A DNA stretch of 64,000 bases from assembly GCF_003718715.1 (NCBI RefSeq), contig NZ_CP033465.1, positions 1,364,001 to 1,428,000 of the forward strand, read 5' to 3'. Every line of letters starts with the position of its first letter. The stretch's first letter is position 1. This DNA comes from Clostridium sp. JN-1. GTDB lineage: Bacteria > Bacillota > Clostridia > Clostridiales > Clostridiaceae. Under the pieces are notes generated by a model that worked only from the letters and a program-made list of their open reading frames with translations, did not search any database and was not told where the DNA came from. Shown piece after piece: positions 52,816 through 61,760 of this stretch. Made by a program: the position numbers and the translations under genes.

Positions 52816-53340
52816 ATGCCTGGAGATATATCAAAAAATACTAAGTTTATGGCTAAGAAATCTTATCCTGAACCAAAAGTAGAAGGAAAAAATATTTTCT
52901 ATGCTAATTTACTTCTTCAAGACTATGCAGGAATGGTAAGTGAATTTACTGCGGTAAGTCTTTATGTATATCAGCATATTGTTTCTGAAGATGAGTATGC
53001 TGACTATTCTTATCTTATTGGTAAAATATCAATAGTTGAAATGAAGCATCTGGATCTTTTAGGTGACACTATAAGACTGCTAGGCACAGCTCCAATATAC
53101 ACAAATTCTGTTTATCCATGTAACAAATTATGGACTGCAGCATACGTTAACTTTGACTGCAGAATAGAAAATATGATTAGAGAAGATATTAAATCTGAAT
53201 GTGCTGCAATTGAACAGTATAATAAGCATATTTGTATGATTAACGACACGTATATAAGAAAGTTACTTAAGAGAATTGTAATGGATGAAGAAATACATTT
53301 AAAGTATCTTAAAAAATTTTATGAAAAGCTTAAAAGATAA
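52816..53340 (+). CDS. Ferritin-like di-iron protein
   Basis: 174 aa, four-helix bundle. Carboxylate/His pairs fit a di-iron site: SEFTAVSLY and EMKHLD in the first half, SECAAIEQYNKH and DEEIHLKYL in the second (two ExxH motifs). Related to bacterioferritin/rubrerythrin-type proteins or Mn-catalase-like folds; no rubredoxin tail. Probably iron handling or peroxide defence, useful to an anaerobe. Own GGAGG site. Confidence 0.78.
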   Translation: MPGDISKNTKFMAKKSYPEPKVEGKNIFYANLLLQDYAGMVSEFTAVSLYVYQHIVSEDEYADYSYLIGKISIVEMKHLDLLGDTIRLLGTAPIYTNSVYPCNKLWTAAYVNFDCRIENMIREDIKSECAAIEQYNKHICMINDTYIRKLLKRIVMDEEIHLKYLKKFYEKLKR

Positions 53341-53345
53341 CCCTA

Positions 53346-53381
53346 ATAGGTTACCTTGGAATATAATCCAAGGTAACCTAT
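53346..53381. terminator. Bidirectional terminator between convergent genes
   Basis: A 15-bp perfect stem (ATAGGTTACCTTGGA with TCCAAGGTAACCTAT), 6-nt loop. It overlaps the last codons of the minus-strand AraC gene. Confidence 0.88.
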
Positions 53382-54229
53382 GTTTTATTATATTTTCTAG
53401 GAGATACTCCAAACGTCTTTTTAAATGCTCTTATAAAATTTGAGTAGTCTTTGAAACCGCACTCCATACAAGCATCGGTTATACTTTTACCACTTTTTAT
53501 TAAAGTATTTGACATAATAAGTCTTTTTTGAAGTATATAATTATGAATTGTATATCCTGTTTGACTTTTAAACTTATGCATAAGATAGTACTTATTTACA
53601 TAAAACTTTGAAGCAAGAAAATCTATCGATAAATCATGATTTAAATTTTTATTTATATAATTTAAGATATTACTTATACTTTCATTGTATTCAATGTCAG
53701 ACAATTCCTTAATATTTTTTTGATTTAAGAATAACCTATTGATATAAACTATAAACTCAAGAAATAAGGAAGTTCTAAGTATTTTATAACCTAAACTCTT
53801 GTCGTTAAAGGTATCTTCAATATTAAGGAGTATTTTTTTTATGTTTTGAAGATATTTGTGATCAAGTCTTAGTAAATTAAACTTTTGTTTAGAAGCCAAT
53901 TCAAAACAGCTTAATAAATTACATCCGTCATTGTGTTTTATTAAAAAATCTGAATTTACCCATATTATTATACGTTCATAAGTTTTACTTGGATCTATTA
54001 TTGCCTTATGTATATCATTATTATTTACTAAAAGTATATCCCATGGTTTTAGTTTATAAGACTTACCTTCTATTAAGTAAGTTACATTGCCAGATATAAA
54101 AACAACTATCTTATTAAAATTATGATAGTGAAACTCAAACTTGATATCTTTTTTATCTTTTAAGTGGAATATTTCAAAATCAGTTTTTAAATATCCTCTT
54201 TTTATTTTTAAGATTGTATCTTGCGACAT
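53378..54229 (-). CDS. AraC-family transcriptional regulator
   Basis: 283 aa. N-terminal cupin (FHYHNFNKIVVFISGNVTYL, DILLVNNNDIHKA) as ligand sensor, and two C-terminal helix-turn-helix units (SIDFLASKFYVNKYYLMHKF and MECGFKDYSNFIRAFKKTFG). Divergent from the symporter gene by 153 nt, which is its likely target. Effector unknown; a dicarboxylate or amino acid is a guess from the neighbour. Confidence 0.9.
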   Translation of the reverse strand: MSQDTILKIKRGYLKTDFEIFHLKDKKDIKFEFHYHNFNKIVVFISGNVTYLIEGKSYKLKPWDILLVNNNDIHKAIIDPSKTYERIIIWVNSDFLIKHNDGCNLLSCFELASKQKFNLLRLDHKYLQNIKKILLNIEDTFNDKSLGYKILRTSLFLEFIVYINRLFLNQKNIKELSDIEYNESISNILNYINKNLNHDLSIDFLASKFYVNKYYLMHKFKSQTGYTIHNYILQKRLIMSNTLIKSGKSITDACMECGFKDYSNFIRAFKKTFGVSPRKYNKT

Positions 54230-54382
54230 TAATACCTCACCTTACTTTTTAATGTTTATGTATATATGCTAAAGCATTTTTTGTAATGTTTCAAGCATTT
54301 TTAGCAGTAAAACTAGTAAAAAATAGAGATATAATAAATATGTAAATTGATAAAAGATATTACAGTTGATCAGGAGGTAAAA

Positions 54383-55654
54383 ATGAAAAAACTTTTTAAA
54401 AATTATGGTTTTTCTATTATATTATTAAGCTCAATAGTATTGGGTGCAATTATAGGTATTATTTTTGGTTCTAAAGCTTTAATATTGAAACCATTTGGGG
54501 ACTTATTTTTAAATTTGATGTTTATGGTAATAACACCACTAGTATTTTTTAGTGTGACATCAGCTATAGCCAATATGAAAGGCATGAAAAGGCTTGGCAA
54601 GATTATGGCAAGTACCTTTTTAGTATTTATATGTACTGCTCTTGCAGCAGCAATAATTGCTTTTATAGGTGCTGCGATAGTAAATCCTGCAAAAGGAATA
54701 GATTATTCATCATTAAAAAAGATTGTATCAAATAGTGATGCAGTAAAACAAGTTAAACAAGTTGGAATTTTACAGCAGCTTGTAAATACAGTTACTGTTT
54801 CAGATTTTGTATCGCTGTTTTCTAAGAGCAATATGCTTCAACTTATTGTATTTTCAATTTTATTTGGAATTTCAACTGCCATGGTTGGAGAAAAAGCTAA
54901 ACCAGTTGCGAAGTTTTTAGATTCTGCATCAAATGTTATGATGAAGATGGTTAAGATAATAATGTACTACGCACCAATAGGCCTTGGATGTTATTTTGCT
55001 GCAGTAATAGGTACACTTGGACCACAGATACTTCAAGGTTATTTGAGAGTATTTATCCTATATATAGTTATAGCAATTGTGTATTACTTAGGTTTCTTTA
55101 CATTTTATGCGTTTTTATCTGGAGGGAAGGCCAATATAAGATTGTTTTGGAAAAATGCAGTAGCTCCAACAGTTACAGCACTTGCTACATGTTCGAGTGC
55201 TGCAAGCATACCAGTTAATTTGGAATATGCAAAAAAAATGGGTGTATCAGAGGATATAGCAGAAACCGTTATTCCACTTGGAGCAAATATTCATAAGGAT
55301 GGTTCAGTAATTGGTGGAGTTATGAAAGTTACTTTTTTATTTGGTTTATTTGGAAGAGATATGACAAGTATTTCTGCCATATTATCAATAATTTTTGTAT
55401 CATTTTTAGTTGGTGCTGTAATGGCCGCTATCCCAAGTGGCGGTATGATAGGTGAGATGCTTATCTTAAGTGTATATGGTTTTCCACCAGAATTACTTCC
55501 TATAATTGCTGTAATAAGTGTAATTATAGATGCTCCTGCCACTGTTTTAAACTCTACAGGAAATACAGTATGCAGTATGGTGATATCAAGGCTTGTTGAA
55601 GGGAAAAAATCAAGTATAAATAATCAAGTAGAAACTGAAAAAAAGATTCAATAG
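54383..55654 (+). CDS. DAACS-family dicarboxylate/amino-acid:cation symporter
   Basis: 423 aa from the ATG at 54383 with AGGAGG; the frame extends to 54347 without a better site. GltPh-like features: LMFMVITPLVFFSV, the serine-rich re-entrant region ALATCSSAASIPV, PLGANIHKDGSVI in helix 7, IPSGGMIGEML and the substrate-binding helix VISVIIDAPATVLNSTGNTV. The Arg of glutamate/aspartate transporters in the last helix is not evident, so substrate could be a neutral amino acid or dicarboxylate. Confidence 0.88.
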   Translation: MKKLFKNYGFSIILLSSIVLGAIIGIIFGSKALILKPFGDLFLNLMFMVITPLVFFSVTSAIANMKGMKRLGKIMASTFLVFICTALAAAIIAFIGAAIVNPAKGIDYSSLKKIVSNSDAVKQVKQVGILQQLVNTVTVSDFVSLFSKSNMLQLIVFSILFGISTAMVGEKAKPVAKFLDSASNVMMKMVKIIMYYAPIGLGCYFAAVIGTLGPQILQGYLRVFILYIVIAIVYYLGFFTFYAFLSGGKANIRLFWKNAVAPTVTALATCSSAASIPVNLEYAKKMGVSEDIAETVIPLGANIHKDGSVIGGVMKVTFLFGLFGRDMTSISAILSIIFVSFLVGAVMAAIPSGGMIGEMLILSVYGFPPELLPIIAVISVIIDAPATVLNSTGNTVCSMVISRLVEGKKSSINNQVETEKKIQ

Positions 55655-55711
55655 TGTTATAGAAAATCTTAATAAATAAGCTTGTTTTGAATTTTTGTTC
55701 TATATAAATAT

Positions 55712-55764
55712 AATGTGCTGGTAAGTTTTGATACTTTGATAAGTATTAAAAATATCAGCACATT
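55712..55764 (+). terminator. Terminator after the symporter
   Basis: AATGTGCTG pairs with CAGCACATT around an inner hairpin (ATACTT-TGAT-AAGTAT), then TATTT. Confidence 0.65.
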
Positions 55765-55827
55765 ATTTAATATAAAATTAAAAGTTGTAAGTTTGTTTAA
55801 ATAAATAATAAATATGAAGATATTGTA

Positions 55828-55907
55828 TTGACAAACTAAAGAATAATTGTATAATGATCTGGAATGGTAGAAGTTAACTTTTCATCTTCTGAGATGAAAG
55901 TTTTTTT
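55828..55907 (+). promoter_or_regulatory. Promoter and putative attenuator of the yitT gene
   Basis: TTGACA (55828-55833), 16-nt spacer and TATAAT (55850-55855). About 15 nt after the likely start, a hairpin (ACTTTTCATCT with AGATGAAAGT) runs into seven Ts at 55901-55907. An upstream AGAAG (55869-55873) can pair with CTTCT in the hairpin, an anti-terminator possibility. The terminator lies before, not after, the gene, so read-through is probably regulated. Confidence 0.65.
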
Positions 55908-55942
55908 AGTTTGAGTGAATTACAGGGGGATAGTTTAAAAAA

Positions 55943-56794
55943 ATGAAAGAGAGAATAATTGATTTAAGAGAAAAAGTATTTGACCTAATTGTTATTTTAT
56001 GCGCTATTTTTATATTTTCACTTACATTAAATGTATTTTTTTCTCCTCACCAGATTGTACCTGGAGGAGTTTCTGGATTGGCAATTGTACTTGAAAGTGT
56101 ATTTCATATCAAGAAGTCTATCATAATAGGATTCTTAAATATTCCTATTTTTGTATTAGGATTATTAACACTCGGTAAAAGGTTTGTAATAAATACTATG
56201 CTGGGGGCTTTTCTAGTACCAGTTTTTGTTGAGCTTACAAGTAATGTACCATCCGTTACCAAAGATCCACTTCTTGCTGTATTAGTAGGAGGAGTGACGA
56301 CAGGAATTGCAATTGGAATGCTTTTAACAAAACAGGCTTCAGTTGGTGGTACTGATACAGTTGCAAAGATGCTTTCAAAATTGATAAATAAACCAGTTGG
56401 AAGAATAATGATGTGTATTGATCTTTCGATAGTGTGCTTATCCGTATGTGTATTTGGAATAGAAAAAGCCTTATATAGTCTTGTTACGGTATATATAACC
56501 GGAAGAGTTGTTGATATATATATTAAAGGATTTAGAGATTCTAAGTCAGTACTCATAATATCAGATAAAATTGATGAAATTAATACTCTAATTTTAACTA
56601 AGATAAATGGAAGGACAACCAAACTTGAGGCAAGGGGCGGCTATACGAATCATGAACAGGTGATTTTAATGTGTGTTATAACAAGTAAGCAGTTAATACG
56701 TCTTAAAAGGATAGTAAAAGATATTGATAATAATGCATTAGTGCTCGTTCAAGACTCATATGAAGTATATGGAAAAGGATTTAGTATAAATTAA
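55943..56794 (+). CDS. YitT-family membrane protein (DUF2179)
   Basis: 283 aa with about six transmembrane segments in the first 200 residues, including FFSPHQIVPGGVSGLAIVLE and QASVGGTDTVAKML, both family marks. A cytoplasmic C-terminal DUF2179 domain (about 220-283) follows. Function unsettled; some relatives are linked to transport. GGGGGA site. Preceded by a probable attenuator and followed by a nested hairpin. Confidence 0.9.
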   Translation: MKERIIDLREKVFDLIVILCAIFIFSLTLNVFFSPHQIVPGGVSGLAIVLESVFHIKKSIIIGFLNIPIFVLGLLTLGKRFVINTMLGAFLVPVFVELTSNVPSVTKDPLLAVLVGGVTTGIAIGMLLTKQASVGGTDTVAKMLSKLINKPVGRIMMCIDLSIVCLSVCVFGIEKALYSLVTVYITGRVVDIYIKGFRDSKSVLIISDKIDEINTLILTKINGRTTKLEARGGYTNHEQVILMCVITSKQLIRLKRIVKDIDNNALVLVQDSYEVYGKGFSIN

Positions 56795-56856
56795 TCTCCT
56801 AAATTTATAGTCTCTTTAATTTACTCATTAAATTGAGAAATTGAGGAGATTTTCTT
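56793..56856 (+). terminator. Nested hairpin terminator after the yitT gene
   Basis: A 14-bp outer stem (56793-56806 with 56838-56851, one mismatch) contains an inner TTTAATTT/AAATTGAGA stem, followed by TTTCTTTTT. Confidence 0.8.
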
Positions 56857-56974
56857 TTTAAAATCATGCAATACTATAGTATTACAAATATTATAGTATT
56901 AATATTTGATAAAATAAGTATACTATGTTATGATAAGACTTGTTTTTATTATAAAAAGAGAAAGAGGAATTTAC

Positions 56975-58549
56975 ATGAAAGATATAAAGTTTAATGATTT
57001 AAATATTGATGATAAAGTATTGCAGGCCATAGATGCTATGGGATTTGAAGAGCCTTCACAAATTCAAGCTGAGGCAATACCAGTAGTTTTACAAGGAGTT
57101 GATGTAATAGGTCAGGCTCAGACAGGTACTGGTAAGACTTTAGCATATGGTGCTCCTGTAATAAGTATGATAGATAAAGGCAGCAAATTATCTGCATTAG
57201 TACTTACACCAACTAGAGAACTTGCAATACAAGTAAATGATGAACTAACTACTATTGCAAAGTTTAAAAAAATTAAAATAATGCCTATATATGGTGGCCA
57301 GCCTATTGAAAGACAAATAAAAGCACTTAAAAGGGGAGTAGAAATAGTTGTAGGAACTCCTGGAAGAATTCTTGATCATATAAAAAGACATACCATAGAT
57401 TTAAGTAATATAAAATTTTTAATATTAGATGAAGCCGATGAAATGCTAAACATGGGTTTTATAGATGATATTGAAAGTATAATTAAAAATTTAAGTAAAG
57501 ACAGACAGACAATGTTATTTTCAGCAACAATGCCTGATCAAATAAAGCGACTTGCAACTAGGTATATGAAAAAAGAAACTAAACACATAAAAATAGTTAG
57601 AAATACTTTAACTGTTGAAAAAATAAAACAATATTATTATGAAGTAAAAGCTAAGGATAGATTTGAAACACTATGTAGAATTTTAGATGTTGATGAACCA
57701 TCAAGTGCTATAATTTTCTGTAAAACTAAAAGGGGTGTAGATCAGTTAGTTGAAGCTATGCAAGCCAGAGGATACAATGTTGAAGGTATGCATGGTGATA
57801 TGAATCAAAATCAAAGACTTAATACCCTTAGAAAATTTAAGGAAAATAATCTTGAATTTTTAGTAGCTACTGATGTTGCTGCAAGAGGTATTGATGTTGA
57901 AGATGTATCACATGTAATAAACTATGAACTGCCTCAAGACATGGAATCTTATGTACATAGAATAGGAAGAACAGGTAGGGCAAATAAAGAAGGCATTGCA
58001 TATTCTCTTGTAACCCCAAGAGAGTATATATTATTAAAACAAATAGAGAAGTTTACTAAAAGTAAGATAAAGAGAAATGAGATACCTACAGTAGATGAAA
58101 TTTTTGAAACTAAATATAAACATATATTAGAAGATGTAAAACAAACTTTGGATAATGATGATTATAAAAAGTTTATTCCAATGGCTACTCAATTAGATGA
58201 TGAATATAATTTAGTAGATGTGGCTGCAGCACTTATGAAGATGAACTTTGACAATGAAATTAGTTTTGATTACACCGAAAATTCTATAGGTAATGAAAAT
58301 AGTGTTAGGTTATTCTTTACCATAGGTAGAATGGATAAGATTAATCCTAAGGATTTACTAGAATTTTTAAAGGAAACTGCACACGTAAATGCAGCAGAAA
58401 TAGGAGACATAGATATACTTGATAAATTTACATTTATAAATGTGCCTGAGGAATTTGTAAATTCCATATTGAGTAAGAGTGCAGGTAAGAAACTTCATGG
58501 TAGAAAAGTAAATATAGAAGTTGCAAAAAATAAAAAAGGAAGACATTAA
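56975..58549 (+). CDS. DEAD-box RNA helicase with DbpA-type RNA-binding tail
   Basis: 524 aa from the ATG at 56975 (AGAGGA upstream). Q motif GFEEPSQIQ, Walker A AQTGTGKT, PTRELA, DEAD, SAT, and the C-terminal VATDVAARGIDVED and HRIGRTGR. Residues about 440-520 form a DbpA/CsdA RNA-binding domain (RLFFTIGRMDKINPKDLLEF). Such enzymes act in ribosome assembly, cold adaptation or RNA decay. Whether it is DbpA, CshA or DeaD cannot be settled here. Confidence 0.93.
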   Translation: MKDIKFNDLNIDDKVLQAIDAMGFEEPSQIQAEAIPVVLQGVDVIGQAQTGTGKTLAYGAPVISMIDKGSKLSALVLTPTRELAIQVNDELTTIAKFKKIKIMPIYGGQPIERQIKALKRGVEIVVGTPGRILDHIKRHTIDLSNIKFLILDEADEMLNMGFIDDIESIIKNLSKDRQTMLFSATMPDQIKRLATRYMKKETKHIKIVRNTLTVEKIKQYYYEVKAKDRFETLCRILDVDEPSSAIIFCKTKRGVDQLVEAMQARGYNVEGMHGDMNQNQRLNTLRKFKENNLEFLVATDVAARGIDVEDVSHVINYELPQDMESYVHRIGRTGRANKEGIAYSLVTPREYILLKQIEKFTKSKIKRNEIPTVDEIFETKYKHILEDVKQTLDNDDYKKFIPMATQLDDEYNLVDVAAALMKMNFDNEISFDYTENSIGNENSVRLFFTIGRMDKINPKDLLEFLKETAHVNAAEIGDIDILDKFTFINVPEEFVNSILSKSAGKKLHGRKVNIEVAKNKKGRH

Positions 58550-58555
58550 ATAATT

Positions 58556-58612
58556 TTTAAGTAGATTATATACTCGTTAAATGACCTTTAACGAGTATAT
58601 AATCTACTTAAA
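58556..58612. terminator. 26-bp perfect hairpin after the helicase
   Basis: 58556-58581 and 58587-58612 are perfect reverse complements with a 5-nt loop (TGACC). It serves the helicase and probably also the convergent deacetylase gene. Confidence 0.85.
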
Positions 58613-58664
58613 TTTTCAAAATACAAAAAATTTTAAATTGCTTAAGTTTATCATACCATGGCTC

Positions 58665-59561
58665 TTAGTTTGGTGAAAAATTTGGATTTTCAGGCAATTC
58701 ATCTAAACTTTTAAATGTATAACCTTGATTTTCGAGCTCTGTTATAACACTATCCAATATTTGAGTATTTGTCTTTGAAACAGCGTGTAAGAGCATAATT
58801 GAACCATTGTGTACTCTAGAAAGTATCTTATCTTTTGCAAATTCTGCTGAAGGTTGGTTATCGATTTTCCAATCATCATATGCTAAACTCCAAAAAATTG
58901 TTTTATAATTATAATCTTTGGTATATGAAAGTGATAATTCACTGTATTTTCCCATAGGCGGTCTAAAATATTTTGGCAGTTTCTTTCCTGTTACTTTTTC
59001 AAAGCTTTCTTCCACTTCGGAAAGTTCCTTATTAAACTCTTGTTTATCTTGTATAGAAGCCATAGAACGATGATGGGAACTATGATTGCATACAAGATGC
59101 CCTTCATTTGCCATTCTTTTTATCAAATCAGGGTTTGAAGTTATATAGGGCTTTACAACAAAAAAAGCAGCTTTTATGTTATGCTTTTTTAGTATATCTA
59201 AGATATTATTTGTATATCCATTTTCATATCCTTCATCAAAAGTTAAATATAGTACTTTAGATGATGTATCACCAAGATAATAACATGGATATTTACATAA
59301 AAATTTACTAGTTTCCTTAGGTGCTTCAGGAAAAGCAGCACCTTTTTGGCGATAAGAGTACCATTCATATTCTTTTGTACTTAAATTATCCTGGGAGCTA
59401 TTGAAGATATTTAATTTTTTAAAAAATGGGAAATTAATTTTATTTTCAATTGAACTTTCTACCTTGTTATTAAGAGATATAGTATTTAAATTCTTATTTA
59501 AATTAAATCCACATAAATTATTTAAAATCAATATTGAGGCAACAGCACTATTTAAATTCAC
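58665..59561 (-). CDS. Polysaccharide deacetylase, PdaA-like
   Basis: 298 aa. N-terminal hydrophobic segment as export signal, then a NodB deacetylase domain: YLTFDEGYENG, the metal-binding HSSHH, RPPMGKYSE and LLHAVSKTN. PdaA makes muramic delta-lactam in spore cortex peptidoglycan. The EWYSYRQKG lead-in and TFDEGYE variant match PdaA rather than chitin deacetylases. A sigma-G-like -10 upstream fits sporulation expression. Exact family member inferred. Confidence 0.85.
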   Translation of the reverse strand: MNLNSAVASILILNNLCGFNLNKNLNTISLNNKVESSIENKINFPFFKKLNIFNSSQDNLSTKEYEWYSYRQKGAAFPEAPKETSKFLCKYPCYYLGDTSSKVLYLTFDEGYENGYTNNILDILKKHNIKAAFFVVKPYITSNPDLIKRMANEGHLVCNHSSHHRSMASIQDKQEFNKELSEVEESFEKVTGKKLPKYFRPPMGKYSELSLSYTKDYNYKTIFWSLAYDDWKIDNQPSAEFAKDKILSRVHNGSIMLLHAVSKTNTQILDSVITELENQGYTFKSLDELPENPNFSPN

Positions 59562-59602
59562 GTAAAATTATCTCCTTTCAAAATGAAAAATGGTTATATA
59601 AA

Positions 59603-59609
59603 TAGTATG
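59603..59609 (-). promoter_or_regulatory. Sigma-G-like -10 upstream of the PdaA-like gene
   Basis: Minus-strand CATACTA, about 42 nt before the start codon, matches the forespore -10 consensus. A convincing -35 is not visible. Confidence 0.4.
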
Positions 59610-59731
59610 TTCAATGTGTTTGTATTAAATGAATGTAAATATAGGAAGTAATTACTTACAAGCGTTTACAACGCATGTTTAAATAATATATATTATGTAA
59701 ATAAAATAAAAAGTAAACAAAACAAACTTAT

Positions 59732-59778
59732 AATAAAAAAAGCAAATTAACCTAAATAATTTTAAATTAATTTACTTT
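59732..59778 (-). terminator. Terminator of the gamma-carbonic-anhydrase-like gene
   Basis: On the minus strand AAAGTAAATTAA pairs with TTAATTTGCTTT (one mismatch) and runs into seven Ts. The rest of 59562-59731 holds no gene. Confidence 0.75.
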
Positions 59779-59794
59779 TGATATAAATATAAGT

Positions 59795-60319
59795 TTATTT
59801 ATTATAATTTGGATTAGTTAAAAACTCCTTAACCATTTGTTCATATTCATAAGAACTTTCCATTATATAATCATATTCTTTTTTTGTAAGTTCTCTTATG
59901 ACTTTTGCAGGAGAACCAAAACACATAACTCCAGATGGAATTTCCTTATTTTTAGTCACCATACTATTTGCACCTATTATTGTATTTGAACCTATTTTTG
60001 CTCCATCTAGGATTACTGATCCCATACCAATTAAAGTATTTGATGATATTGTACACCCATGTATTATTGAACCATGTCCAATAGTTACATTTGATCCTAT
60101 TACTACATTGTTGTTATCTTTGCTTGAATGTATTACACAATTATCTTGTACATTTGATGATTTCCCTATGTAAATTGAATTAGCATCACCTCTAACTACA
60201 GAACCATACCAGAAGCTAGAAAATTCGTCTGCATAAACATCACCTATTATATCTGCTGATGGAGCTATAAAGCAGCTTTTGTGAATTTGTGGTTTTTTAT
60301 CTTTAAAGTAGTATATCAT
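59795..60319 (-). CDS. Gamma-carbonic-anhydrase-like hexapeptide protein
   Basis: 174 aa. Left-handed beta-helix repeats such as CFIAPSADIIGDVYADE, DNCVIHSSKDNN and VTIGHGSIIHGCTI. Metal histidines are in CVIHSS and the IGHGSIIHGC pair, so a trimeric zinc/iron site is likely. YrdA/PaaY-type family; activity may be carbonic anhydrase or none. Good GGAGG site. Single gene. Confidence 0.88.
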   Translation of the reverse strand: MIYYFKDKKPQIHKSCFIAPSADIIGDVYADEFSSFWYGSVVRGDANSIYIGKSSNVQDNCVIHSSKDNNNVVIGSNVTIGHGSIIHGCTISSNTLIGMGSVILDGAKIGSNTIIGANSMVTKNKEIPSGVMCFGSPAKVIRELTKKEYDYIMESSYEYEQMVKEFLTNPNYNK

Positions 60320-60544
60320 TTTTTTACCTCCCTATATAAATATCTATATATATTGTACCAAAGTATTTGCAATATAATTGAGTAAATGTAATAAAATTCA
60401 TTGAAATTATTTTAATCATACCTGCTGCTGTATTCATAACATCTGAAATTTTGTTTTTTTTGTATATTATAATATAATTATAAATGTAAAAAATAAAGGA
60501 TTTTAATATATGAATACCTTAAATTTAATAAAGAGGAGATAAAT

Positions 60545-61735
60545 ATGAATAAAAAAGATTTGGCAGATATAAGAAAAGAATTCAAATTAAATAGTTATAT
60601 GCTAAAAATAAAAGAAGTTTATAGTGTATACTTAAAAAAAGACAATGGACAGATAATAACGAAAGAAAAAGTAAATTTTAAAATAGAAAGCGATGAAGTA
60701 AAGGAACTTTATTTAAATAATTTTAAAAAAATTTTAACTGGTTCTATAGATTCTAAAGTATTTGAATTAAGTTTTAAAAATCAAAATACAATAGAAGATC
60801 TTGAAAATGAAAATTATACATTAAATACACAGCAAATTTTATATAATACATTAAAGTCAGACGAAGATATCAGTGATTTTGTAGATCAATTTGTGGATAA
60901 GGTTGCTAAAAACTTTAATTATGAAAATGACGTAGTCATAAATTTTGTAAAAGCAGGATACTACAAGGCAGATAAAAAAGTAAATAATCAAATAGAAGCT
61001 GATGAAGATCCTGAAGAATATGTGCAAGCTATAGATTTCATACTATGCAGCATAAATAAAGTAGATATTCCTAAGAAAGTATTAAAATTTGATTACTCAG
61101 AAATGAAATTCAAGTCAAATTCAGTGTTAGATTTAACTATAAATTTAAATTCGCCGTTGGATGGTTTTATGTTTCCAAGTTTTTGCTCGGATTATGTTGA
61201 TGTAAATAAATTAATATACTATTCTTCAAAGTCGTCTCAAATAAATTCTAATTTTATTGAAAATATACTTGAATGTAGTGTTAAACCTTCTGCAACAGAG
61301 GAGAAGGAAAGTTTTAATGTTATAATGGAGACAGCTCTTGGAAAGGTTAAACCAAACACGATACAAAATATGTATGAAAGTATATATGAAAAGTTAGATA
61401 CTGAAGATGATGAAGATACAGAAGAACTCACTTTAGATATGAAAGATGTATCTGAAGTACTTGCGGAAAATGGAGTAGAAAATAATGAAGTTGTAAAAAA
61501 TGCTTTTGAACAAGTATGCGGTGGAGACTACAATTTTAAGGTCAAAAATGTATTACCTGACTTTGAAAAAAAGTCAATAAAAATAGAAAATGAAACCATA
61601 AGTATAGCTATTCCACCAGATATGCTAAGTAGTATTAAGCAAATAAGAAATAAGGAAGGTAAAAAGTGTCTCCTCATAGAATTAAATGAGGATGTCGTGA
61701 TAAATGGAATTAACTTACAAACTGAAGAAGAATAA
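60545..61735 (+). CDS. DUF4317-family protein
   Basis: 396 aa, cytoplasmic, acidic and repeat-free. The N-terminus KKDLADIRKEFKLNSYMLKI and the CGGDYNFKVKNVLPDFEKKS segment are typical of this clostridial family of unknown function. GAGGAG site. It is followed 25 nt later by an MFS exporter, probably co-transcribed. Confidence 0.8.
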   Translation: MNKKDLADIRKEFKLNSYMLKIKEVYSVYLKKDNGQIITKEKVNFKIESDEVKELYLNNFKKILTGSIDSKVFELSFKNQNTIEDLENENYTLNTQQILYNTLKSDEDISDFVDQFVDKVAKNFNYENDVVINFVKAGYYKADKKVNNQIEADEDPEEYVQAIDFILCSINKVDIPKKVLKFDYSEMKFKSNSVLDLTINLNSPLDGFMFPSFCSDYVDVNKLIYYSSKSSQINSNFIENILECSVKPSATEEKESFNVIMETALGKVKPNTIQNMYESIYEKLDTEDDEDTEELTLDMKDVSEVLAENGVENNEVVKNAFEQVCGGDYNFKVKNVLPDFEKKSIKIENETISIAIPPDMLSSIKQIRNKEGKKCLLIELNEDVVINGINLQTEEE

Positions 61736-61760
61736 ATATCAAAATGGGAGTGACATCAAA

